A stretch of 38,573 bases of DNA from Candidatus Aenigmatarchaeota archaeon (GTDB lineage: Archaea > Aenigmatarchaeota > Aenigmatarchaeia > JACPZZ01): contig JACPZZ010000027.1 of assembly GCA_016195275.1 (NCBI GenBank), positions 1 to 38,573 of the forward strand. The letters run 5' to 3'. The notes below the pieces were generated by a model. It was not told where the DNA came from. It worked only from the letters and a program-made list of their open reading frames with translations, and ran no database searches. Positions within the stretch are counted from its first letter, which is position 1. Every line of letters starts with the position of its first letter. Positions 22,772-31,904 of the stretch are shown here, one piece after another. The translations under genes and the position numbers were made by a program.

Positions 22772-23743
22772 TCATCCTTTGCAGAAATCCGTCGGCGGCG
22801 CGCCGTCGCCGGTCTTGCTCACGAAAAGGCTGTAATAAAATTCTTTTTTGCCGCCTGTAAAGTAATCGTAAGGGCAAACGGCCCTGGTATCCATTTCCTC
22901 ATAACCAGCCTTCCCGGCCAGATGGTTTGATTTGACTTTGCTGTAAACTCCGAAATCCCAGTTTTTAGCGGCCGGCGTACCTGTTGTATATCCGATCAGG
23001 TCGCCGGCCTTGAATTGCGTTGCAGGCAGGTAATCTGTTCTGGTGTCTTCAATTTTCGGCGGGTTCGGAAACATGTCCCCGATGAGTTTTATGGGCTCCT
23101 CCAAATGGTCAAATTTAATCTCAATCTCGCAGCTAACATCAAAAAAGAAAAGGTAATTCAATTCGCCCCCTTCCATGTATTTTGTGCCCGCGACAAGTTT
23201 CGCACCAACCGGCACATAAACAGGGACTTTTTTATTGTCTTTGATCCATACGTGCGAATGCGTTTTTTCGTTTCTCGGGGGCGTGACAGCTTTGATCTTG
23301 TTTGTGTCTGTCACGTCAGCAGTGAAAATAGGATTCGTATTTGAAACGCAATCGGGTTTTGTTTGCGTCCCGCCCGCTTTTCTGGGAGCCAGTGTGTCAA
23401 GCTTTCGTTTCAGTTCCGTTAATTCTGAGTCTTGAATGAAACCTGTTAATGAAAAAAGGTCTGCGTTCATTTTCTGATAACGCTCATCACTTACACCCTA
23501 TTCAGGATTCTGCTGGTACAGGGCTTCTACCTCGCGCTTTAGCGAATTGTAAAGGCTTTGTTTTTCATTTTTCACGCTGCCCGGAACGTACGTGGTTGTA
23601 GTCTGTGCAGTTTGGTCCGCCGCACTTCTATTTTGGCCGTCGCCCGAATCTGGCACATTCGCCCCCTGGCTGCCATAATTGTTCTGCACGCATCCGCTGA
23701 CACGCAGAACGGCAGCCAGCAAAAGAATCGGATCGGATTTCAT
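22772..23743 (-). pseudogene. Lipoprotein gene interrupted by an in-frame TAG
   Basis: Two frames, 23498-23743 and 22772-23470, are in the same phase and separated by one TAG (23498-23500) and nine sense codons. The first part starts MKSDPILLLAAVLRVSGCVQ, a signal peptide with lipobox VSGC, then a Thr/Gln linker and a coiled helix (SLYNSLKREVEALYQQNPE). The helix continues across the TAG. The second part has HVWIKDNKKVPVYVPVGAKL and NYLFFFDVSCEIEIKFDHLEEP with NWDFGVY, a beta-rich fold reminiscent of M23-like or other surface modules, not firmly recognised. TAG ends normal genes here, so this is a nonsense mutation, sequencing error or readthrough. If only the second part is made it has no export signal. 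Confidence 0.65.
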
Positions 23744-23772
23744 TGATAATAATTTGTGACAAATTAATTAAA

Positions 23773-24219
23773 TTACCATAGGAATTTGTTTGCCAGTGCC
23801 ACCATCAGAAGCCCGGTAAAAACCCCGAGCACGCTGCCCGCGACAACATCATTCTCTGTATGAGCCCTGATCAGTACCCTGCTTGCCGATACGAAACTGG
23901 CGGCCAGGAAAAACGGAGCCGCGAGCGATGGCACATAGTGTGCGTATATGGCAGCGGTCGTGAAAATCACGTGCGAATGTCCTGATGGAAATCCGTATTT
24001 TATTATCCTGTATTTGTTATGTTGCGGCCGCCCTTTCCTGAAAAGAAGTTTAAGCGCGAGGCTCAGGAGGGATGCGGCAACAGATCCGACAAGGGACAAT
24101 ATTGTCAGGTAATTGGGATCGCCTATGCCTGACAGATTCAGGAGTATCAGTACAACAACAAAAAGATGGAACGGCTTTTTGTCTATCAAATCGGATATGC
24201 TATAGATCAGGATTTTCAT
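23773..24219 (-). CDS. PAP2-family membrane phosphatase
   Basis: A small integral membrane phosphatase of about 148 residues from the ATG at 24219. The three signature motifs are present in order: KLLFRKGRP (K-x6-RP), FPSGHSH (PSGH) and SRVLIRAHTENDV (SR-x5-H-x3-D). Hydrophobic helices surround them. Family members remove phosphate from lipid phosphates or isoprenoid diphosphates on the outer face of the membrane; an isoprenoid diphosphate or phosphatidate-like substrate would fit an archaeon. It lies after purF on the same strand, with 33 bases between. Confidence 0.88.
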   Translation of the reverse strand: MKILIYSISDLIDKKPFHLFVVVLILLNLSGIGDPNYLTILSLVGSVAASLLSLALKLLFRKGRPQHNKYRIIKYGFPSGHSHVIFTTAAIYAHYVPSLAAPFFLAASFVSASRVLIRAHTENDVVAGSVLGVFTGLLMVALANKFLW

Positions 24220-24252
24220 CAAAAACAAGTTTGTTGCGGGCGGTTATAAAGG

Positions 24253-25689
24253 TTAAGCGTGGCTTGTAATTGGAAAAGGGTAAGAGCCTGTGAAACAGGC
24301 GAAACAATGGCCGCCGTTGTCGCGTAAAAGTTCTTTGTAGTCTGTTAACGGCAAATAACGCAACGAGGTCAATCTGGGGTCTAAACTTTTCCTTACCTGT
24401 TCTTCTATGTCTTCCAGTCGCGTGCTTTTTGCAAGCACAACTGCCTGTGCTGCCCGCAATTTGCTTTTGTCGGAATGGTTGAAGCCCATGTGGCAAGGAG
24501 ATATTATCGGCGGCGACCCGATTCGCACATGGACTTCTCTGGCACCTGCCCTAAAAAGGTCGTCCACCCTGCCAGGAAGCGTTCCTCCTCTGACAATGGA
24601 ATCATCTGGTACGATAACACGCTTTCCTTCGACGACCCTCTTGATCGCCATGTTTTTCAAAAACGCCAACTCTTGGGACGTCAGACCCACGTCTGCCAAT
24701 TTATCCTCAACCATGTAAGTCCTGCCCAGTTCAGGGTTATATGCGAACCCTCTTTTCATAGGGATACCGCTGCGTTGTGAATAGCCGACCGCATAGGGTT
24801 CGCCAGAGTTTCTAAGTTGGACAACAATAGACGCGCTGTCGTCAGGAAAATGATCTCTTTCAGCCAGCCTTTCTCCGGTACGCGTCCTGAAATCCCACGA
24901 AAACTCACCATCGTATGACGCATCCGGACTCATGAAATAGGTTTTTTCAAAAGGGCAGAATGCTTTTTTGGTGTGAGGAGGCCTGATGATTTTTTTCTCC
25001 CGATACGATCCGTTGACAGCCCACAATTCACCTCTTTCCATTTGCTCTATTTCATTGTCGTCTAAACGCAATGCGCTTAACGCAGTAGTCTCGGATGCAA
25101 AATATGTGGAACCATCTTTCACGCCTTTGAACAAAGGATGAAATCCCCACGGGTCCCTGTACGCCCAAACCGTTCCCTCGTTGTCCATGATAACAAGATT
25201 GAATGCACCGAGGGCTTCTTCTGCCACAAACCTAATGCCATCCTCAACATTTCTTGCCCGTCTTATCATCTGGGCTATAACTTTTGTATCGGAATCATGG
25301 TCTTCCATAGCCAACGAATAAAGCTGTGCCAATTTTCCTGCGTTAAAGACATTACCGTTGTGAGAAAACGTAAGGTCATCAAATTCAATAGGCTGCAGAT
25401 TGTCAGAATTAACGTCGCCAGTCGTTCTGTATCTGTTGTTGAAAATTCCGTTTCTTGCTCTTACCTTTGAAGCTTGCGAATTATCCGGAAAAACGTTTAA
25501 CACCTTTCCGGGTCCTCTGTAAGTTCTTGTTTTTCCCGTGTCGGTGTCAAGAATAGAAAATCCGCAACCATCGTAGCCTCTGTGCTGTAAACTAATAGCC
25601 ATTCCCAACATATCAGAATAGAGGGTTTCAGTGTTTACAGCCGCCCCTATGCCGCATTTATGCTCAGGTGCGTACAGTTGCACAGCCAC
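24253..25689 (-). CDS. purF: Amidophosphoribosyltransferase
   Basis: First committed purine enzyme: PRPP plus glutamine to phosphoribosylamine. It has 478 residues from a GTG start at 25689, about 25 bases after a TATA box (minus strand TATATAAATT), so the mRNA is probably leaderless. Eleven residues precede CGIGAAVNTE; they would be removed to expose the catalytic Cys. The glutaminase domain shows SLQHRGYDG and SHNGNVFNA; the transferase domain has the PRPP loop VPDDSIVRGGT and RIGSPPI. Cys residues in AFCPFEKTYF, SPCHMGF and HCFACFTGSYP match the four ligands of the Fe4S4 cluster of Bacillus-type PurF. It is separated from the main purine block. Confidence 0.94.
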   Translation of the reverse strand: MAVQLYAPEHKCGIGAAVNTETLYSDMLGMAISLQHRGYDGCGFSILDTDTGKTRTYRGPGKVLNVFPDNSQASKVRARNGIFNNRYRTTGDVNSDNLQPIEFDDLTFSHNGNVFNAGKLAQLYSLAMEDHDSDTKVIAQMIRRARNVEDGIRFVAEEALGAFNLVIMDNEGTVWAYRDPWGFHPLFKGVKDGSTYFASETTALSALRLDDNEIEQMERGELWAVNGSYREKKIIRPPHTKKAFCPFEKTYFMSPDASYDGEFSWDFRTRTGERLAERDHFPDDSASIVVQLRNSGEPYAVGYSQRSGIPMKRGFAYNPELGRTYMVEDKLADVGLTSQELAFLKNMAIKRVVEGKRVIVPDDSIVRGGTLPGRVDDLFRAGAREVHVRIGSPPIISPCHMGFNHSDKSKLRAAQAVVLAKSTRLEDIEEQVRKSLDPRLTSLRYLPLTDYKELLRDNGGHCFACFTGSYPFPITSHA

Positions 25690-25748
25690 GCTTACTATTG
25701 ATGATTTAGTAATTTATATATCAGCCCGCAGAATTAATTTTGGGTTTT

Positions 25749-26051
25749 ATGGCCAGGATAAAAATCGCTTCGGCGGGCGAATTGCGCCCTGGCCAGTCAA
25801 AAGTCGTTGAAACAGACGCAGGCGCCGTGGCGTTATTCAACGTAGGCGGCAGTTTTTTCGCAACGTCCAACACATGCCTGCACAAGGGCGGGCCGCTGGG
25901 TGAAGGTTCGTTGGACAACTCGGTAGTTACGTGCCCGTGGCACGGCTGGCAATACGACATTACTACGGGCGAGAATTTAACAAACCCGTCACAGCCTGTA
26001 AGAACGCACAAGGTTGTTGTCGAAAACGGCAGCGTGTTTCTGGAAATTTAG
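25749..26051 (+). CDS. Rieske-type [2Fe-2S] ferredoxin
   Basis: A 100-residue soluble Rieske protein starting MARIKIASAGEL at ATG 25749. The cluster motifs are complete: CLHKGGPL (C-x-H) and CPWHGWQYD (C-x2-H), 17-18 residues apart, with TGENLTNPSQPVRTHKV following, as in NirD/BphF-like ferredoxins. It has no membrane anchor. It is divergent from purF, and no oxygenase partner is visible, so its electron acceptor is unknown. Confidence 0.92.
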   Translation: MARIKIASAGELRPGQSKVVETDAGAVALFNVGGSFFATSNTCLHKGGPLGEGSLDNSVVTCPWHGWQYDITTGENLTNPSQPVRTHKVVVENGSVFLEI

Positions 26052-26091
26052 GTCGTAAAAGCTTTTTGTTCTGCGGGCTGTTCTAATAAGT

Positions 26092-26499
26092 ATGAAAGGC
26101 ATCACGCCGGTAATAGCGCTGACAATGCTTGTGTTAATAGCAACCGGGCTGACAGGCGTTGCTTATATCTGGTTTTCCGGCTTGTTGACCGGCTCGTCGG
26201 AAAAAGTCATATCCATTCCGACCGGCGGCGTTTATTGCAACGGGCCTCCTGCCAGCATGGCGATTATTGCTACAATACTGAATGCGGGTGCGTCCTCCTC
26301 GATTGTTGCATCGGATATCAAAGTGTTCCAGGTCGACGGAACATCTGTGGCCCCGTCCATCGCAGCGCCGATAAAACCCGGTGAGGCCAAAACGGTAACA
26401 ACAAGTTACACATGCGGCGGCACATGCGCGGGCGCAGGGCACGACATCCGAATAGGCACGGCTTCAAACGTTGTCCAAACCCGCGTAATCTGCAAATAA
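26092..26499 (+). CDS. Archaeal type IV pilin-like protein
   Basis: A 135-residue protein starting MKGITPVIALTMLVLIATGLTGVAYIW: a short basic lead, the KG-ITP prepilin-peptidase-like site and a hydrophobic helix, as in archaeal pilins and archaellin-related proteins. The rest is small-residue-rich and contains four Cys in the second half (YTCGGTCAGAG and VICK), possibly disulfides. It is followed 31 bases later by the large surface protein. No pilus ATPase or membrane platform gene is in the window. Confidence 0.75.
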   Translation: MKGITPVIALTMLVLIATGLTGVAYIWFSGLLTGSSEKVISIPTGGVYCNGPPASMAIIATILNAGASSSIVASDIKVFQVDGTSVAPSIAAPIKPGEAKTVTTSYTCGGTCAGAGHDIRIGTASNVVQTRVICK

Positions 26500-26530
26500 T
26501 GCTTAAATCTATTTTACGTGAATACAGGAT

Positions 26531-28690
26531 ATGCGGGCGTTTATAACTTTCTTGGCATTTGTTCTGGTGTTGCTGTCAGCAGATTCCGCAGCCTACGAAG
26601 AATCTGGTGTAGATCATTATTGCAACCTGGATCCGGTCCAACCTAGCGGGCTGAGAAACCTTACGTGCGTAAACGGGTCAGACATGTCGATCATCAGCAG
26701 CTCTTTCGAATTCTGGCGGCCCGCTTACATGGTCATACCCGGGAATTACAGCGGCACTGTTGTTGATTTGTGGGTTTATGTCGGAATAAGGCATGGCTGT
26801 GCCGGAGAGGTGGACGTTGATCTGATGTCGCCTAATAATACGAGGGTTAGAATTAGCAAGAAAAATTTCACAGATCAATTCTATTGTCCAACAGAACAAT
26901 TTGCCCAGGATCCTGTGTATGGTGCGCCTTATACGCCGATATGGATTGATAACCAGACTAATGTAGTTTCTGCCGGCGCTAACAATGATTTTCCTGGTAC
27001 GTTAGACTCATTTATCGGCGACAGGGTTAGTGGTACGTGGTTACTGAATACGTCTGACCAGTCTGGATCTGGCGATTTTGGTACCGGCAACGTGAGCTTT
27101 TGGGTCATAACAATGACCATAAACACTTCCATCGATACTGTGCCGCCGCTTTACCATGACAACATAAGCAGCGTTGTTAGTAACTATAATCCAAATTCAC
27201 TGAGCAACTTTTCAATAAGATGGAACGATACGAACAGCTCGATAAGCACAATGCTTATGGAAAATAATTTCACAGGCGCTTTGCGCAACGAAACACCCGC
27301 CGGAATCGAGTTAAGCGTTAACAATTTCATCTATTATTACAACCTCACACTGCCGGCAGGCATTTTCCAGTACAGGTATTACGCCAAAGACGCATCGGAA
27401 AACTGGAACATAACGGATATTTATTACGCTTATGTGAACAAAAGCAATGCAAGCTATTTTATAAATGTCAACACAGAAATACCGTCCAATCCTGTTACCT
27501 TTGTGTACGGCAGCCTGCCCAATGTAACCATATTCAAAACTAGCGGCGAAGGCAACATTTCGTTGTATCTTGATGAGCAGTTTGTAAGTAGTAATGCAAC
27601 ATCAATAACTCAGATAACAAAGCTGCCTTCAGGAACAAACACGCACCGATTTGTTTACAACGAAACGCAAAATTATTCTCACAACGAGACAACGCTACAA
27701 ATTATAATATTGAAAAATTCTACCCTCCTAAACACCACGCTGGATGGCAATGAAGCAAATATAACAATATCCCGATGTCATGGTTTGAACGTTACTGCGT
27801 GGGTTAATACAAACGAAGGGCAAATAACTATTTACAAACAAAATAGCACGCATAACATAGGCCTTGTCAGCGGATCTAAAAATGCTACGTACATAATAGC
27901 TAACTGCGAAACCCCAGGATCGGAGTTGAACTTCACCGCATTTTACCCTGAAAACCAGAATTATACGTCAGCCAAAAAAACATACTTTGCCACAATAGTG
28001 GCAGATTCTATCGCACCCAGATTTTCTGGCAATCGCAGCGAAATACAGAGTTCTGCATCAGAGGATAATTTTAGCGCGAATTTCACCATAAACTGGGAAG
28101 ACGACGTAAATATCAGTATCGCGTTTTTCGAGCACAATTTATCTGGCAATTTTTCTAATATAACAATGAACGGTTTCGGATTTTTCTACTATAATAGTTC
28201 TGTAATTTCCGGCTTGTATGCTTACAGGTTTTTGGCCAACGACACAACGGATTTGTGGAATTATACCGAATACTTTTCATTTTCAATTTCGTTTTCACAA
28301 CCTTCCAACCCGCCGCCCGGCGGCGGAGGCGGTTCGGGTGGTGGAGGCGGTTCAGGCGGTGGAACGACAACCACTACGATTACGACCACAACAACGACAA
28401 CTACCACGACTGCGACTATAAAAATAATACCTTTAAAACCTGTTGATAACAAAGACGGGCGTTCCAGCCAGATTTCAGGCGATATTCAGCCAAACGCAAC
28501 CACAAACGAAATTGTTTCGAACCTGATAACAGGCGCGGCATTCGCAGCCAGAAATCCGCTGGCAGCAGCTGTTTCATTGGCCGTGTTTGGCGTGATAGCT
28601 GTAAATTATTTGGTTGGGTACGAAAAGCTTGGCAGGATATCGAAAAAAGCTGTTAAATCTGTATTGAAGATGGTACGCAGGCTGGTTTAA
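26531..28690 (+). CDS. Large exported surface protein with P-domain and Ig-like repeats
   Basis: A 719-residue protein. Signal peptide MRAFITFLAFVLVLLSADSAA. Residues ~30-195 look like a proprotein-convertase P-domain / subtilisin-like tail domain (VDLWVYVGIRHGCAGEVDVDLMSPNNTRV and VSGTWLLNTSDQSGSGDFGTGNV). Then several beta-sandwich-like segments, some of the form VPPLYHDNISS...FSIRWND with matching RYYAKDASENWN and RFLANDTTDLWN blocks. Very many N-x-S/T sequons suggest heavy glycosylation. A proline/glycine run (PPPGGGGGSGGGGGSG) and a poly-Thr linker precede a C-terminal hydrophobic helix (PLAAAVSLAVFGVIAVNYLV) and a basic tail. No protease domain is present, so it is a surface scaffold or adhesin-like protein. 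Confidence 0.8.
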   Translation: MRAFITFLAFVLVLLSADSAAYEESGVDHYCNLDPVQPSGLRNLTCVNGSDMSIISSSFEFWRPAYMVIPGNYSGTVVDLWVYVGIRHGCAGEVDVDLMSPNNTRVRISKKNFTDQFYCPTEQFAQDPVYGAPYTPIWIDNQTNVVSAGANNDFPGTLDSFIGDRVSGTWLLNTSDQSGSGDFGTGNVSFWVITMTINTSIDTVPPLYHDNISSVVSNYNPNSLSNFSIRWNDTNSSISTMLMENNFTGALRNETPAGIELSVNNFIYYYNLTLPAGIFQYRYYAKDASENWNITDIYYAYVNKSNASYFINVNTEIPSNPVTFVYGSLPNVTIFKTSGEGNISLYLDEQFVSSNATSITQITKLPSGTNTHRFVYNETQNYSHNETTLQIIILKNSTLLNTTLDGNEANITISRCHGLNVTAWVNTNEGQITIYKQNSTHNIGLVSGSKNATYIIANCETPGSELNFTAFYPENQNYTSAKKTYFATIVADSIAPRFSGNRSEIQSSASEDNFSANFTINWEDDVNISIAFFEHNLSGNFSNITMNGFGFFYYNSSVISGLYAYRFLANDTTDLWNYTEYFSFSISFSQPSNPPPGGGGGSGGGGGSGGGTTTTTITTTTTTTTTTATIKIIPLKPVDNKDGRSSQISGDIQPNATTNEIVSNLITGAAFAARNPLAAAVSLAVFGVIAVNYLVGYEKLGRISKKAVKSVLKMVRRLV

Positions 28691-28715
28691 ATTGTTTAGA
28701 TGTTAATGAATTTTG

Positions 28716-30053
28716 ATGCCCAGACAAACAGGTAAAAGGAGCAGTTGGCCCCTCTATATTGCGATTATTCTGCTTTTTCTGGCGATAGGGTTGGAAATAT
28801 CCCTGTTGTATAAGGAACGGGCGAAAGCTGTCGTTATCGATACGCCCAACAGGCAGGCAATATTGTCGGGTGTAAGCAATCCGGGAAGGCTGATCGTATA
28901 CAGTTTTAACGGCCATGGTTATGACAGGGACATTATCGAAACTGGCTACACGCTGGTCCATACTGTCATCGAAGGCGATGCAAGAAACGACGGCAAAGAC
29001 CGGATCTATGTCGGAGTTTCGAACAGCTATTTCCGGCAACCATACGGTTGTGAAGTTATCGAATATGAAAAAGCTGATGGTGAATGGGTAAAATCCGTGG
29101 TTGAGCGCGTTGGAGATGTCCGCTGCAAGGATTTGACCATTGGCGATGCCGACAATGACAAAAAGAACGAATTGATACTGGGAACGCATGGGGAAGGCCT
29201 GGTAAATGTTTACAAATGGGACAGCAAGGGCAACAAATGGATCGCACAGAACATAGGGCGCAACTGGATAGGCAAAATAGATGCCGAAAGAGGCACAAAC
29301 CACAGGATAGCAAGAGAGAATCTTACATACGATGCCATAGACCAGACTGCAGTGCACAAAGTCAAGGTTGGCGATGCGGACAATGACGGCAAAAACGAGC
29401 TGATAGCCACGGAATCGTCTTCGCTGGCTTATGTCTCTGGCCCGCAGATAAGTTTTGTGAATGTGTACAAATGGAACGGCACAGGATGGCTTGTCCAGAC
29501 TATAAGGGAGGATAAAGGGTTCCAGCACAGGAGCATACTAATCGAGGATGTTGATGAGGACGGAAAGAATGACGTGGTCATAGGCACTTCCAATGGAAAA
29601 CTAATCATGATTAAGAAATCTGGCGATTCGTGGAATGAAAGCCTGATAGACAACGAAACGCTTGAAAAGAATATGAAAGGCGTGGATTACGGCTATTTGT
29701 ATAATACCGCAAATAAATCAATACTGCTCGCTACAGGATTCCCGCACGCCATGGTTTACTCATTTGACTGGAATGGACAGGCGTTTGAGAAAAAAATAAT
29801 TGCCAATATATCCAGCATTATGAGCAATGTGGTTTTGGACCTAAGCTACAACGCCATGGAGGCGATGCTCGGCGACGTGAACGCGGACGGGAAAAATGAA
29901 ATAGTTGTCGCCGGGTTTGGCCAGACCAGCACGATGGGATGGGAGGCGACGCCTTTTGGCTTTCTTTTGGTGTACAGCCCTGAGGATGCGGAATGGAAGC
30001 CTGTCCTGCTTGACACGTATTCTGTTTTGGGGATGGATTTGGGAAACGTCTAA
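28716..30053 (+). CDS. Membrane-anchored FG-GAP / VCBS repeat protein
   Basis: About 445 residues from the ATG at 28716 (a TTG just before is in frame). A signal anchor (WPLYIAIILLFLAIGLEISLLY) is followed by a probable beta-propeller of FG-GAP/VCBS repeats. Calcium-loop sequences recur: GDADNDKKNELILGT, GDADNDGKNELIATE, EDVDEDGKNDVVIGT and GDVNADGKNEIVVAG, and the first at GDARNDGKDRIYVG. These loops are those of integrin-like and rhamnogalacturonan-lyase-like propellers. A role in binding glycans or partners outside the cell is probable. It ends one base before the start of the sulfatase-like gene, so they are probably expressed together. Confidence 0.85.
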   Translation: MPRQTGKRSSWPLYIAIILLFLAIGLEISLLYKERAKAVVIDTPNRQAILSGVSNPGRLIVYSFNGHGYDRDIIETGYTLVHTVIEGDARNDGKDRIYVGVSNSYFRQPYGCEVIEYEKADGEWVKSVVERVGDVRCKDLTIGDADNDKKNELILGTHGEGLVNVYKWDSKGNKWIAQNIGRNWIGKIDAERGTNHRIARENLTYDAIDQTAVHKVKVGDADNDGKNELIATESSSLAYVSGPQISFVNVYKWNGTGWLVQTIREDKGFQHRSILIEDVDEDGKNDVVIGTSNGKLIMIKKSGDSWNESLIDNETLEKNMKGVDYGYLYNTANKSILLATGFPHAMVYSFDWNGQAFEKKIIANISSIMSNVVLDLSYNAMEAMLGDVNADGKNEIVVAGFGQTSTMGWEATPFGFLLVYSPEDAEWKPVLLDTYSVLGMDLGNV

Positions 30054-30054
30054 A

Positions 30055-31506
30055 TTGAGCCTTATTAATGGTATTAAGTTATGTACCATAGGTGTCTGTA
30101 CGAAGAAAAAGCAAAAAAATATTAAATTTGTGATAGCTTTTTTAATTATTGTTTTTTCATCGGCACTTTTTATACTGGAAAATAAAGGTTACAATGTTGT
30201 TTTGGTGTCTATAGACACCCTGAGGGCGGATCATCTGGGCGTGTACGGCTACCATAGAAATACATCGCCAAACATAGACGCGTTGGCGAAAGAGTCCATC
30301 GTATTTGAAAACGCAATTTCCCAGGCGTCGTGGACACTACCCTCTCATATTTCGTTATTTACTTCCAAATACCCACCGGAGATATACCCTTACAATCTCA
30401 GCATAAACGTGTCGGATAATGATTATATAGTTTCTATGGCAAGGAAAGAATTTACAGCGCATCCAAATATAGCGACTATACTGAAAAACAACGGTTATTC
30501 CACTGCGGCGTTTGTCAGCGGCGGATATGTGGCAGGAAAGTGGGGTTTCGAGAACGGGTTCGACGTATATGACGACAGCTACATGCGAATTAAAAATCCG
30601 GCCCCGCAGATAACTTCGCGGGTCGTTGAATGGCTGGAAACCAATCGTACAAACAAATTCTTCCTTTTTTTGCACTATTTAGATGTGCATTGTCCCTACG
30701 AGCCGTTGCCCGAGTTTCAAAATTTTTATCTGAAGTATCATAGCGAATTGAATTTGTCGATCCTCTGCGCAGAAGAAGTCGCCAACAGCAACGACATAAA
30801 CAAGATCATCGGCGGCTATGACGACAGCATAACGCAGGTTGATTATTATTTGGGTGAACTCATCGATAAATTGAAGAGTTATGGGATATACAATAAGACT
30901 ATCATAGTGGTCCTCTCGGATCACGGGGAAGCGCTTTACGATCATACGGGTTCCGAATATTTTTCGGATGACTTCCCCACCAGATACATAGGTCACAGGT
31001 ATTCGTTGTTCAACGAGGTTTTGCGGGTGCCGTTGATAATCAAATACCCAGGCTCCGGCCATCGGATTGTACAGGAAAGAGTCAGAATTATAGATGTACT
31101 GCCCACCATTTTGGGCATACTTAAACTGGGCGCGCCGTTTAACTTCAGCGGGGAAAATGCGTTAAACGTTGGCCAGGACAGAAACCTTATGGCCGTCGGC
31201 GGTCCCACAAAAGACCTTCCATACGGAGCCTATGCCATTTTCAACGATAGCTACAAAATGATATTTAAGGTGAAAAAGGACGACACTAATGTCACGTTAC
31301 TTTACGACCTGGAAATTGATAAGCGCGAAGCTTCCGATCTTAGTTCCATGAATGCGGATATTTCAGAAAAATTGAAAAAACAGTTATTTTACATGCTGAA
31401 CATCATGGTTCAAAGTGTGGCTGTCAAGAACCATGGAGACATGGCGCACACGAGGATTGTAAACGTAAAGAATATAATGCAAAACTTGGCTCGGCAGGGT
31501 TATTAA
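30055..31506 (+). CDS. Membrane-anchored sulfatase / alkaline phosphatase superfamily enzyme
   Basis: About 483 residues from a TTG at 30055; no ATG lies between the upstream gene and the anchor, and a longer frame upstream only overlaps the FG-GAP gene. A basic start and a helix (KFVIAFLIIVFSSALFIL) anchor the catalytic domain outside. The N-terminal VSIDTLRADHLGVYGYHRNTSPNID binds metal. The nucleophile region is WTLPSHISLFTS, so Thr stands where sulfatases have the formylglycine Cys/Ser (C/S-x-P-S-R), as in phosphoethanolamine or glycerophosphate transferases. VVLSDHGEALYDH gives further metal ligands, and YLDVHCPYEP is also typical. A phosphotransferase or phosphodiesterase role is as likely as a sulfatase. 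Confidence 0.8.
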   Translation: MSLINGIKLCTIGVCTKKKQKNIKFVIAFLIIVFSSALFILENKGYNVVLVSIDTLRADHLGVYGYHRNTSPNIDALAKESIVFENAISQASWTLPSHISLFTSKYPPEIYPYNLSINVSDNDYIVSMARKEFTAHPNIATILKNNGYSTAAFVSGGYVAGKWGFENGFDVYDDSYMRIKNPAPQITSRVVEWLETNRTNKFFLFLHYLDVHCPYEPLPEFQNFYLKYHSELNLSILCAEEVANSNDINKIIGGYDDSITQVDYYLGELIDKLKSYGIYNKTIIVVLSDHGEALYDHTGSEYFSDDFPTRYIGHRYSLFNEVLRVPLIIKYPGSGHRIVQERVRIIDVLPTILGILKLGAPFNFSGENALNVGQDRNLMAVGGPTKDLPYGAYAIFNDSYKMIFKVKKDDTNVTLLYDLEIDKREASDLSSMNADISEKLKKQLFYMLNIMVQSVAVKNHGDMAHTRIVNVKNIMQNLARQGY

Positions 31507-31556
31507 CAAAATTTTACGGTGTAGTATTTTTTAGTAATGTGGTGGCAGGTAATTTG

Positions 31557-31658
31557 ATGTATAAGTTGTCTGTGCTTGTGACAGGTGCCAGCGGTTTCGT
31601 GGGCAGACGCCTGTTAAAAAAACTTTCGGAAAACAATTACATGTATATGAACTGCTAA
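31557..31658 (+). pseudogene. NAD-dependent epimerase/dehydratase, N-terminal fragment
   Basis: A 33-residue frame: MYKLSVLVTGASGFVGRRLLKKL and a short unrelated end. TGASGFVGRRL is the NAD-binding GxxGxxG turn of nucleotide-sugar epimerases. The remaining ~270 residues, including the YxxxK site, are missing. It lies 50 bases after the sulfatase-like gene. Confidence 0.75.
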
Positions 31659-31836
31659 ATATTGCGAGGCTGTACGAGAAAGTGAAAAAAGACTTTTACC
31701 AAATTGTTATGATAGCTTATTTAACTCTAGGTTCGGAAGGCTATACGCAGGATTAAATACAAATAACGAGGAGGTCAAAAAAATCTTGTCTGAGATAGAA
31801 AATCTACGTGTTAAATCTAGTGCTTATATTATTTAA
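31651..31836 (+). other. Unidentified coding debris without a start
   Basis: Between the epimerase fragment and the next gene there is a 61-codon open stretch reading AKYCEAVRESEKRLLPNCYD and ending SEIENLRVKSSAYII. Its helical, charged composition looks coding, but it has no start codon of its own and opens right after a TGA. I do not recognise it. The remainder up to 31904 shows nothing further. Confidence 0.35.
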
Positions 31837-31904
31837 TAGGATTATCAATAGGCCGGTTGAACTGGTAGTGCATGCAAATATATTAAAGGCTGCAATATTT
31901 AAGT

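Noticed and set aside
23498-23500. TAG as a pyrrolysine codon
   Set aside because: TAG ends normal genes in the window (GGGP synthase, purC), and the interrupted protein is not a methylamine methyltransferase; a nonsense mutation or error is simpler.
28322-28440. Gly- and Thr-codon repeats as a microsatellite or CRISPR-like array
   Set aside because: They are in frame inside the surface protein gene and encode the GGGGS and poly-Thr linker.
28653-29528. Minus-strand frame of 291 codons opposite the FG-GAP gene
   Set aside because: Antisense shadow of a repeat-containing gene; the plus strand has signal anchor and calcium loops.
29905-30054. Upstream extension of the sulfatase-like protein
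   Set aside because: The longer frame overlaps the FG-GAP gene in another phase and adds unrelated residues before the membrane anchor.
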